Shown here piece by piece: positions 1 to 7,660 of a stretch of DNA of 20,407 bases (its first letter is position 1; every line of letters starts with the position of its first letter). A program made the position numbers and the translations under genes. Below the pieces are notes generated by a model. That model was given only the letters and a program-made list of their open reading frames with translations. It ran no database searches and was not told where the DNA came from. This stretch comes from Thalassiosira profunda (taxonomy: Eukaryota > Bacillariophyta > Thalassiosirophyceae > Thalassiosirales > Thalassiosiraceae): contig JALLAP010000083.1 in the NCBI GenBank assembly GCA_036939355.1, positions 1 to 20,407 of the forward strand. The letters are read 5' to 3'.

Positions 1-643
1 ATAATATTGCCCTACTGAGACATTGACTGCCGATGAATTCCTCTGTACATTATACTAGGAATTACTATCAACTTACTCTGACTTACGCTTTCCGCTGGCA
101 TTAAAGTACTAGGTCCCGGTGGGAAGACAGATAGGGTAAACACCGGGGGGCGTGGGGTTTTTACCTCATATTATTCCCCATTGTGCCGAACTAAAAAAAT
201 AGAGAAAAATTAGTGACATATATTGTACCGGTGGGACGGTAATGCTAATTTAGCAATCCCACTAGTGGTCCCCTCAACATTAAAAATATCTAACGCGACA
301 ATTTACCCAAAAGGTCGACGTTTGGCGATAATTTGGACGGAAATAATGCGCGTGTGATTATGAGAAGGCCTCGCTAACCAGATCGCGTTGGCGAAAATGT
401 GACATTTCTAATGTGTCATTTACGTACGTACGTAGAAGACGAGAAGCCCGCCTCTCAACTTTCACCTCCCCCCGCCCCCGCCGTTTTGTCCTTCCTTCCG
501 CCGCCGCTTCACCACCCTCTCTTCGCCGTTGCTGCCCGCCATGGCACAAGACGAACGCGGACAACTCAATCCCATGTATCTGTTTATCGCTGCATCGCAT
601 AAAATGCCTGAAGATTGAAGCAGATAAGTACAAAGGGAAACAA
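1..643. other. AT-rich intergenic DNA, no gene recognised
   Basis: I see no convincing coding region, RNA gene or transposon end here. Up to about 360 the DNA is AT-rich; from about 440 it turns C-rich and leads into the broken gene starting at 644. A short ACGT microsatellite lies near 421-435. The frame of the downstream gene is already open from 413, but that stretch is Arg/Pro/Ser-rich low complexity and looks like leader rather than protein. Confidence 0.5.
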
Positions 644-1824
644 ATGGCGGACGACACCTTCGAGCCGGAAGCTGATTTGCTGGCGGGGGATTATTATTGT
701 GGCAAAGACCCGGCGGTGGCAAGCGCGTCCGGGCGTAAACGACGGATACAGCGATGCAATAGCGCGTGTGAATGCGGCTGTCTCGCTGACGATAGCGATA
801 GCGAGGGGGATTGCCTGGTATCGATCGCATCGGACGGGCCATCATCGGGATCGCAGCAAATGGCGCCGCCTCCTCTCGCTCCTCCTCCCGCTCGACGCGC
901 TGCCTCGACGAGCGTTGAGGAGACCAGTCGCGACGAAACGGAAAAAGCAGCCCCAGACCTGATCGTGAAAGCCTGCGCGGCGGAGGTCGATCTGCATGAT
1001 AGGCGGAAGCGGGCCCAAATCACCTTCTTACAGAGTAGTGGATGGGAGATGGGTATTGTGCGATTACATCAGAGAAAACATCCGGAACGTGGTGAAGTGG
1101 AAGGGGAGCGTCATATTGCAAGTGATTCCAGTCAGTTTCGCCCAGGATGAGACCATGGGTGCAGATGATTTGACGCAACAAAAGATTCAAACTTATGATA
1201 TCTTGGTCGTATCGGCAACTCTGATGGTGGATGTTATCAGTCCGATGGACCCAATAAGCATGGGAGGTCGATCAGATCAGCGCGTGATCGATGTGGCGCA
1301 GGATCCAACATTGTACAGCTCCACTTCCAACTTTGCAAAACTTTGCTCCGCCGAAAAGCTCCTGCCGCTGAAATGGACTTGGGATTATCCTCACGTGAGA
1401 ACACTGAAAGATAGATTCACCGCCAACAACGAAAGAATGCGATGAAACTGTGTTTGGACACTTGAGGAGTTACATCGAAAACGCAGCAACAAAAGGAAGG
1501 TCGCCTGTGGTTTGTGTCGGAGGCAACCGCAGCAATGAGAAACGCTTTAAATGCAAACAGTGGTATCGCCGCAGGAAACCGCCGGCAGCTGCGCTGAAAT
1601 TTGACGCTTACTGGGGCCGCCCGGACAAGAACAAAGATTTGCAGCCATACAGCAAACATTCTTGCACATTTTCATTTGTCGTGCGGTGGGATGAGCGTGG
1701 ATATTACATTCCTCTTCTGAATTCCGAGATTGATCGTCACCGTCTAGGGTGTGGGTGGCACAGCTGTCCAAAGAAGAGCAGTGGAGAGAAGTTGTATGCA
1801 CAGTGGGGTTTCTCTAGCGCATAA
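644..1824 (+). pseudogene. broken gene with MULE/FAR1-like zinc-finger C-terminus
   Basis: Three successive frames each carry part of one apparent protein. The first, from ATG 644 (MADDTFEPEADLL...) to about 1015, is acidic and cysteine-rich. The second, about 1000-1440, includes DGRWVLCDYIRENIRNVVKW and stops at 1443-1445. The third, about 1426-1824, begins near KECDETVFGHLRSYIE. Start 644 is chosen because the frame upstream is low complexity. The third part has a spaced Cys/His pattern: RFKCKQWYRRRK, then SCTFSFVVRWDERGYY, then HRLGCGWH. This resembles the WRKY-GCM1-type zinc finger at the N-terminus of FAR1/Mutator-like transposases, which normally precedes a DDE domain. No DDE domain follows; the frame ends at 1824 and repeats begin about 70 bp later. 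The frame changes near 1000-1030 and 1425-1440 could be indels or, at the first, an undetected intron (a good acceptor, cttcttacag, ends at 1033, but I found no convincing in-phase donor). The family call is a resemblance only. Confidence 0.42.
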
Positions 1825-1892
1825 GCTTAACAGACAAAGTACACTGCCCCTTGCCCGCGCCAGCACTAGCTGAGCCCGCAGGGCGAAGCTAG

Positions 1893-2030
1893 TACTGTAT
1901 GGTATCTCTACAATGTATTAATTATCGTAGTGCATAGTCCTGAACCACCGTGACTCAGAATTAGACCGTGACTCCTATCGCCAACGATGACACACGACAT
2001 GACACTTGTGGGAATAATGACCGTCGATAA
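1893..2030 (-). repeat. left inverted arm of repeat family A
   Basis: This stretch, from tactgtatggtatctctac to the sequence ending accgtcgat, is the reverse complement of 2845-2992 with few mismatches and an indel of about 13 bases. A third copy, in the same orientation as 2845-2992, lies at 4903-5079. The two nearby arms enclose about 0.8 kb and would form a long foldback. Confidence 0.8.
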
Positions 2031-2035
2031 TATAT

Positions 2036-2118
2036 TATACTAGGCTCTCCTGCTCGTCGAGGGCAGATACTGTGTTAAAAATTTACGAAGCTTGGGGCCA
2101 TTGAAGCTTGGAGCTAAT
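2036..2118 (+). repeat. 83-bp direct repeat, copy 1
   Basis: It starts tatactaggctctcctgctc and ends cttggagctaat. It is identical base for base to 2140-2222, giving a period of 104 bp. This copy continues into gatcgctaatcaacggtc, so it preserves the uninterrupted junction that is broken by the MITE in copy 2. Confidence 0.9.
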
Positions 2119-2139
2119 GATCGCTAATCAACGGTCTTA

Positions 2140-2222
2140 TATACTAGGCTCTCCTGCTCGTCGAGGGCAGATACTGTGTTAAAAATTTACGAAGCTTGGG
2201 GCCATTGAAGCTTGGAGCTAAT
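2140..2222 (+). repeat. 83-bp direct repeat, copy 2
   Basis: This is a perfect second copy of 2036-2118. It runs directly into the MITE at 2223. The first ~40 bases (tactaggctctcctgctcgt through gcagatactgtg) occur a third time at 3240-3279 with one change, and the last ~45 bases (aaaaatttacgaagcttggg onward) recur at 4859-4902. Confidence 0.9.
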
Positions 2223-2834
2223 AAGCCGGTAGCGAATAGCCCCGTATGTAGAACCTGGTACAAAAACCTACGTAGAAATCGGCAGAAAAAAGCGGTCAAA
2301 ACCCGCCGCAAGCCCGATCTCCACCATGGCGGCCGCCTAACTACCGGCCAAAACCAAGTCGGCCCCTCGTGCCCCCAAGTACTAACCAAGGGTACCGCCA
2401 TATCGGGCGTGCTCCGGCGAGTCAGAAAAACATATTGATGGCCATTGTAGCACGTGATGCGGCCATGCTATGAGCATTTTGGTGCTCCTACTAGCTTCCG
2501 CCATGGTGGAGGAGGTGCACCAGGCGCCGAATTTGCTAGTAGCCACCTAGTAGCACGGCGACGGCCATATCATAGCCAATATTGGTGATACAGTGGCCAT
2601 AAATATATTTTTCTGCATCAGGAATGCATTCCCTACCCGATGGTATCAATAGTTTGTGCTACAAGTTGGTTCCGGCGGATCCGATTTTGGGCTCTATTAG
2701 GGCGGCCGCCATGATAAAATGGCGTTGAGAGAGGGCCTCCGGCGGATTTCGGCCCCTTTTTGGAATCGGGAGTCCAAGGTCGATTTTTTTGGCAGGTTTT
2801 CCTACGTGAAATACGTACCATTCGCTACCGGCTT
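2223..2834. mobile_element. 612-bp MITE with 15-bp perfect TIRs
   Basis: The left end AAGCCGGTAGCGAAT (2223-2237) is exactly the reverse complement of 2820-2834. Looser inverted similarity continues inward, and CATGGCGGCCGCC near 2326 faces its complement near 2701-2713. The dinucleotide AT stands on each side (2221-2222 and 2835-2836). The uninterrupted target, ctaatgatcgctaatc, is present at 2114-2129, so the insertion point can be read within the window. The interior has only short open frames and no transposase, so the element is non-autonomous. I cannot assign the superfamily; the 2-bp duplication points towards a Tc1/mariner-like mechanism but reads AT rather than TA. Confidence 0.8.
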
Positions 2835-2844
2835 ATGATCGCTA

Positions 2845-2992
2845 ATCGACGGTCATTAATCCCACAAGTGTCATGTCGTGTGTCATCGTTGGCGATAGGA
2901 GTCACGGTCTAATTCTGAGTCACGGTGGTTCAGGCTGGAAGGACTACTACGTACTACGATAATTAATACGTTGTAGAGATACCATACAGTAT
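2845..2992 (+). repeat. right arm of repeat family A
   Basis: From atcgacggtcattaatccc to accatacagta, this is the inverted partner of 1893-2030 and a direct partner of 4911-5079. It immediately follows the MITE. Without the MITE it would be continuous with the 83-bp repeat, giving a unit of about 220 bp like the copy at 4859-5079. Confidence 0.8.
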
Positions 2993-3101
2993 CTGAAATG
3001 TGGGCTAGAGAGTAGGTTACCCTATCTGACTATCTAGAAAGTGAGTTTCTGTCTCCATAAATGAGTAAGTCCTGCCGATCGACACAATTGCAAAGTATGC
3101 G

Positions 3102-3243
3102 CACATAGTGTGCTATTGTGACACAAATAACCTTTTCCTCAGAAGAGGAGGCCTTGACTTTACACGGCGGTTGTTAGCAAAAAATGACAAATGCACAATA
3201 CCCCTCGGATACCGGTTGGGGTATTGGCTTTATTATTTTTACT
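3102..3243 (+). repeat. left terminal inverted repeat of the 1.76-kb element
   Basis: This is the inverted partner of 4720-4857. At its inner edge it abuts a third copy of the 40-base tactaggctctcctgctcgt repeat (3240-3279). Confidence 0.75.
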
Positions 3244-4118
3244 AGGCTCTCCTGCTCGTCGAGAGCAGATACTGTGAGGCACATACGCGTGAGGACTCAT
3301 TGGTTACTATCTAAATAGCCCCATTTAGATTTCCCATGTCCCAGTTTGAAGCACTTTTCAAAAAGTACCTGGCCGTCCCAAGCTTCGTCAAAGTTGCAGG
3401 CTTGCTAACTAATTTTCATCTATTTTCTCCGAAAATTGCCAAGTGAGAGGGCTGAACCGCCGGCACTCTACTGCATGTTCTATTGCCTCTTTGCATGAGC
3501 AGACGACGCGATGCAAAGAATAATCCAGGTATTCTTAATGCGGATTGACATTTTATGCCGCATTTATGTCCTAATTCTTAGCAAAAACGGAGAGCAGGTT
3601 GCTATTTCTTTGCATTTATTTTGTATGAATTGCAAATCGATGCAATGCTATCCCTAATTGTTCCGCCTACACCTCCTTCGGCCCGTCCGTCTATGTAACT
3701 CTCAATCGGGGGTGTTTTGTCCATCTCCGCTAGCGCCGATCCACCTCTCGACCGGATGCATTTTTTGTACACCGCCGTCGCCCGTTGCAGCTACCCCGCC
3801 GCATTGGTGCGCACATGTGCTCCCCATCGTGCGGCGGCACCTCCCCCTCAACAAGGCGTCAATCTACCTGCCGGCCAACGCCCCGGACTCGTCGTTGATG
3901 TGCCTCTCTCCGTCGCCCCGCACCCCTCCGGCACCGGCACCGCACCTGTCCCGGGCCTCCGTCGCGGTACCTCCGTCGCGGTACCTCCCCTCAGCACATT
4001 AGTCGTCCCCCGGCCAGTCAATTGCGATCGTCATAACGATCTACGATTTCCCGCGAGATCCTCCAAGCCCCACGATGCACGATTGGTTCCCCTCCCATAT
4101 CTGCCCCGTCCCGGCACA

Positions 4119-4505
4119 TCAGCCGCCGCCCGACGCGCCGCCAAACGCCGCTTGCAAAAGTCGCCGCGCCGACGCGGCTGCAGGGGAGGGCGCCGTATGG
4201 TTGGAGGCTTCGTCGCGTCGTTCGTGGGGTTGGGTGAACAGCCCCGCCGCTGCGTCCGCGGCGTCGTCGTCGTCGTCGACGTGCATCGCGGCGGCGGCCG
4301 CAGCGGCCGCATCGAGGCGGCGGCCGCGGCGGCTACAGGGGCACCAGGAGCAGCTCTCGCCGCCATGGCTACCCCGTCGTTGCTGCGCGAGGCCTCGCTC
4401 GTAGGCCGCGGCGAGTTGGTGAAGGTGAATGGCTGGAGACGGAGAAGAGTGTGCGCGTGAAAGCAAGACTCCGAAGCTCAAATCTTTGGCCAGCCAATTT
4501 TTCAT
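4119..4505 (-). CDS. doubtful 128-residue Ala/Asp-rich open frame
   Basis: This minus-strand frame inside the 1.76-kb element contains an alanine run, an acidic stretch (MHVDDDDDAADAAAGLF) and the segment QPHERRDEASNH. An inverted, diverged copy at 5110-5361 still encodes VHVVDDAAAGLFGQPHERRY in one frame, which gives slight support for a once-coding sequence. The region is very GC-rich, however. A plus-strand frame of 247 codons (3717-4460) overlaps it, and the second copy has gained frame changes. I recognise no family. It may be a captured exon fragment or chance openness in GC-rich DNA. Confidence 0.18.
   Translation of the reverse strand: MKNWLAKDLSFGVLLSRAHSSPSPAIHLHQLAAAYERGLAQQRRGSHGGESCSWCPCSRRGRRLDAAAAAAAAMHVDDDDDAADAAAGLFTQPHERRDEASNHTAPSPAAASARRLLQAAFGGASGGG
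4138..4407 (+). repeat. GC-rich duplicated segment, copy 1
   Basis: This segment recurs as its reverse complement at 5110-5361. Landmarks are gctcgtaggccgcgg at one end against ctacgagcgaggcctcgcgc, and cgcttgcaaaagtcgcc against actattgcaagcgg at the other. By eye the copies are clearly homologous, with several indels in the GCC/GTC-rich middle. Confidence 0.75.
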
Positions 4506-4719
4506 GCCGGTGGTTTTGAGATGGGTGTCTGGGGGTTGGCCAAACTCACGTGAATGCCATCCGTTAATGACAACACTGCGAACGTTTCAAGAGAGGTCCG
4601 TGCCCACCCCCCGCCATTCAACCCCTGTCCCCTGTGTAATTTCCTTGCTAGAAAGTTGCGTGGTTGAGGACTTCTCGTGCACCAATACTGTTGTACATAC
4701 GAGAGGAATTAGTATCTAG

Positions 4720-4857
4720 AGTAAAAATGATAAAGCCAATACCCAACTGGTACCTATTTGGGTTTGGGTTTGGGGGGTATTGTGCATATGTGACCGTGTA
4801 AAGTCGAGGCCTCTTCAGAGAAAAAAGTTATTTGTGTCACAATAGCACACTTATGTG
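4720..4857 (-). repeat. right terminal inverted repeat of the 1.76-kb element
   Basis: This is the inverted partner of 3102-3243. It contains a short TTTGGG run (about 4767-4788) that the left arm lacks in the same form, one of the places where the arms diverge. Confidence 0.75.
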
Positions 4858-4858
4858 A

Positions 4859-5079
4859 TAAAAAATTTACGAAGCTTGGGGCAATTGAAGCTTGGGACTA
4901 ATCATCGCTAATCGACGGTCATTAATCCCACAAGTGTCATTTCGGGTTCTCATATTCAGCGATATGTCAGGGTCTAATTCTGAGTCACGTGGTTTATGCT
5001 GGCTGGAAGCTGGAAGGACTACGTACTACGTAGATACTACAATTATTAATGGCTTGTAGAGATACCATACAGTATCTGA
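4859..5079 (+). repeat. repeat family A, third copy without the MITE
   Basis: From aaaaatttacgaagcttggg to accatacagtatctg, this copy joins the parts that elsewhere are separated: the end of the 83-bp repeat and the 2845-2992 arm. The junction gggactaatcatcgctaatc has no insertion, so it is a second empty site for the 612-bp MITE. The middle (about 4941-4970) has diverged. Confidence 0.78.
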
Positions 5080-5109
5080 CTCCAACTCGCCGCGCCGCGC
5101 CGCCCCACC

Positions 5110-5361
5110 ACCTACGAGCGAGGCCTCGCGCAGCAACGACGGGGCAGCCATGGCGGCGAGATAGAGCTGCTCCTAGTGCTCCTGCAGCCGCAGCGGCCGC
5201 CGCCGTCGACGCGGCCGCTGCAGCCGCCGCCACGGTGCACGTCGTCGACGACGCCGCGGCGGGGCTGTTCGGACAACCCCATGAACGACGATACGACGCC
5301 CTCCCCTGCGGTCGCGTCAGCACCAGCAGCACGGCGACTATTGCAAGCGGTGTTTGCCGGG
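5110..5361 (-). repeat. GC-rich duplicated segment, inverted copy 2
   Basis: This is the inverted homologue of 4138-4407, lying just beyond the third family A copy. Trinucleotide-rich stretches (GCC, GTC) have changed length, and the open frames differ from those of copy 1, so neither copy is secure as a gene. Confidence 0.72.
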
Positions 5362-5375
5362 GGTCCTCGCTGTGA

Positions 5376-5804
5376 GCGGTTCTGCGAGAGTCTAGGTACT
5401 ATGGTGAGTTAGGAGTAGAGAGAGTTACATCAGAAAGGTAGTTCTGTTTACTCATGGTTCGATTTTGGTGGCCTTACAAGTTTAAGGCTCAGCCCATTGG
5501 ATGGCTTATTGGGTTTGCTGTCAAACTCGCCGTTTTGGTCTCAATCTTGGCCGTTTTACAGTTGTGAAACGGCCTTGCTTGCTGTATGGCCCATTTGATT
5601 GCTGAATAAACTTGGCCCTTTCCTCTAAAGTAAACCCATCAATGCTACCCTGTGGGTGAATATTCTACCAGCCGGCCGTTCCAGTTTGCTAATATGTTTG
5701 TCCCGCACAAATCATTTGAGCTACTAACAACCAATTATCTACTACACTGGAGCATGCAAAACAATATCCTCGCCGCCAGACACAGCAGCCACCACACACA
5801 CTAC
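5376..5804. other. intergenic, no gene recognised
   Basis: The composition is mixed and there is no credible coding frame, apart from a 151-codon plus frame from 5652 that is the shadow of the minus-strand gene. A short hairpin is readable: ggccgttt at 5549-5556 pairs with aaacggcc at 5567-5574 across a 10-base loop. The 3' end of the minus-strand broken gene lies at 5805. Confidence 0.5.
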
Positions 5805-7271
5805 TTAGGATTTCCTCGCCTTCTTCTTCTTGGGAGTAGGAGAGACCAAAGTCTGCTCTTCCTCCTCGTCGCCGCTGGACTCCGACTCGCTGTCGTCGTA
5901 ACGCACTGTCTTGGCCGGGGTCTTGCGCTTGACACCCAACACCCCCTCGTCTTCCGAAGAGGATTACTCGACAAGGTCGTCGTTGGACTTGGCCCTCAAG
6001 GCGGCACGCCTCTCCCAAGGCAAGTCTCCCTCAAAGTCATCGTCGCCCGGGACGAAAAAGTGGTTGCTCTGCTCCGGCTCCTCCGCATCGCCGCCGCCCG
6101 GCGCTGACATCGACTCGGCCACCGCCACCTCCTCCCGGCGCCAATAGTGGCTGTCGCCATCGTCCTCCGCAATGTAGTCGGCCAGGTCATGTCCCACCAC
6201 TCCTCATCCGCCATCCGGCTCCTGTAGGTCCGAAGAATCTTCTCATAGAACGCCACTCCCTCCCTGTTCCACCCGTGCTGGAGGTACTTCTGCATGGTGC
6301 TCTCGCGGGCGGTGAACTTGGGGGCCTCCTTCTCGAACGTCGGCCGATCCTCCTCCGGAAGTTTCTTGAGGGCCCTGAGGCTCCGCACCCCCGCTTCCTT
6401 GCAAATGCGGTTTATTGGTTCCAGACAAATCCACTGTTGGCGACAACGGCCACCACATAGTTGATGTCCTGCAGGGTGATCTTGTGCAGCTTGCCACGGT
6501 TCTTCTTGAGCCACTTGTTGAGGTGCTGCTTCCCATAAAGCCCCTTGGCAACGAACCTCTGGAAGAACTGGAAGAGGGGGGTGGCGTCGTCGAGCTTCTC
6601 GAAACTGGCCGGAGGACTTCCGGCCGCCTCCACCATCTTGGAGAGGGCCAACTCATCCTCATCGAGGAGCACTGGTGCATAGAGCAAACAGAGAGAGAGA
6701 GAGAGAGAGTGAGAGCCTGCTCGCAGCAAAGTTAGGTCACTCAACTTCCCCGCTCACCCAAATACTCAGCCTTAATCTTTGTGTTGACCGCGGAGCCATG
6801 GCCAGAAATCTGTGCGTTGATCTTGGGCACAATGTCGTCGCGCCACTCCACCTCCTCATCCATGTCGTCCCTCTGGCCGAATCTTGTAGCAGAAGATGTC
6901 CTTGTCGTTAGGGGTGAAGGCACTCAACAAATACGCGGTCGGGAACTTGCAATGGGGGAAGAGGACGAAGCGCACAAACGCGGCGATCTTGTGGTTGTTC
7001 TCGTGGTCGATGCCATCAAAATCACCGGCCTTGAGGGTGTTCCTACCGTGGAAGGTCTTGCGGTTGCACTCGATTCCACAGTCAATCGAAGGGTGTTGTT
7101 CTCCTTCTCGAAGGCCTCCATCTTGGTCAGGAACTCCCCCCTCTGCTCGTGCAGCCTCTTGTTGTACTGCAGGAGGGGGGTGAACTCCTCCGCTTGGATC
7201 CAGCCCCCGGAGTCATCCTGCGATGCGCTGACGATCCGCAAGGCCAACTTCCTCACTGCCTTGCTGTTCAT
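5805..7271 (-). pseudogene. broken gene of unknown family, intron-containing
   Basis: Read from ATG at 7271 (MNSKAVRKLALRIVSASQDD) to the TAA at 5805-5807, this is a coherent protein of about 450 residues split over several frames. In order they hold a coiled-coil-like start (YNKRLHEQRGEFLTKMEAFE), a Cys/His-rich stretch (CNRKTFHGRNTLKAGDFDG, then FVRFVLFPHCKF), EEVEWRDDIVPKINAQISG, a Lys-rich helical part (KKLPEEDRPTFEKEAPKF), an acidic part (DDDFEGDLPWERR) and a basic tail ending KKKKARKS that looks like a nuclear localisation signal. Frame changes lie near 7085, 6885, 6430 and 6195, and a premature TAA at 5964-5966 is followed in the same frame by the tail. One further break is a real intron (6672-6757). 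I do not recognise the family. It is divergent from the transposase gene at 7661, with 389 bp between, so the two could belong to one element. Confidence 0.55.
6672..6757 (-). other. 86-nt spliceosomal intron
   Basis: On the minus strand the sequence reads ...TATTTGG|GTGAGC at 6757. It then has a long CT-repeat pyrimidine tract (the GA microsatellite at 6690-6711 on the plus strand) and ends TATGCACCAG at 6672. Removing it joins KAEYL to LLDEDELAL through a codon split after its first base (phase 1). Without splicing the frame stops within 15 bases after the donor. This frame rescue is strong evidence that the gene was once expressed in a eukaryote with GT-AG introns. Confidence 0.8.
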
Positions 7272-7660
7272 GATGGAGGTGCGCGATGGTTTTTGTGAGT
7301 GGGTGAAACAATGCGTGCCCAAAGCAAGGAGTGTGTTTGTGGCGGAGTGGAGAATTGCCGCGCCGCTTTTTGAATCACAGTTAGCCTTACCTAAACAATT
7401 GAGAAAATATTATTTTCCATTTAGTACACATTTCACACAATTGTTTTTGTGATTTGTTTTTGCATAAAAAGTATCTTCTATTGCAATACCTCTTCAATTT
7501 CAGCAGAGGAATTAGTACCTGTTCAATTGTAAACGGCAGTTAAGTCAAGCCCAAAAATCCTTTTTTTGATCTGCTTCCCGCCAAAACTCCAACTTCCCCG
7601 CCGAGCCTTTTTTATCAGTGCCCCCGCAGAACCTCCTGCACACAACCTGTCGACGCAGCC
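7272..7660. promoter_or_regulatory. divergent intergenic region
   Basis: These 389 bases separate two divergently oriented start codons (7271 on minus, 7661 on plus), so both promoters should lie here. The centre (about 7380-7560) is AT-rich. I see no confident TATA box or operator. The start at 7661 has a favourable eukaryotic context (gcagccATGtcg). Confidence 0.35.

Larger units (their letters stand above)
3102..4857. mobile_element. 1.76-kb element with long terminal inverted repeats
   Basis: Left arm 3102-3243 (cacatagtgtgctattgtga...) and right arm 4720-4857 are reverse complements over about 140 bases with small gaps. Shared blocks are tgtgctattgtgacacaaa at the tip, actttacacgg in the middle and ttgggtattggcttta at the inner end. 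I see no clear target-site duplication. The right tip is followed directly by the family A repeat (aaaaatttacgaag), so the element or its neighbour inserted into that repeat. Inside, 3245-3655 is AT-rich without genes and 3656-4470 is GC-rich with long overlapping frames on both strands. No transposase motif is visible, so it is probably non-autonomous, perhaps with captured host sequence. Confidence 0.7.

Noticed and set aside
413..643. Upstream extension of the first broken gene
   Set aside because: Open but low-complexity, and overlapping equally open frames; ATG 644 begins the sequence that looks like protein.
3717..4460. 247-codon plus-strand frame as a gene
   Set aside because: Low-complexity Pro/Arg/Ala product in GC-rich DNA, overlapped by a similar minus-strand frame, with no conserved motif and not kept in the inverted copy.
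4760..4792. TTTGGG run resembling telomere repeats
   Set aside because: Only about three units, inside a terminal inverted repeat, and not a standard TTTAGGG array.
5428..5440. acatcagaaagg shared with the complement of about 13904-13917
   Set aside because: A 12-base match without extension; likely chance, so not taken as element ends.
6689..6712. GA microsatellite as an independent repeat
   Set aside because: On the minus strand it is the pyrimidine tract of a frame-restoring intron.
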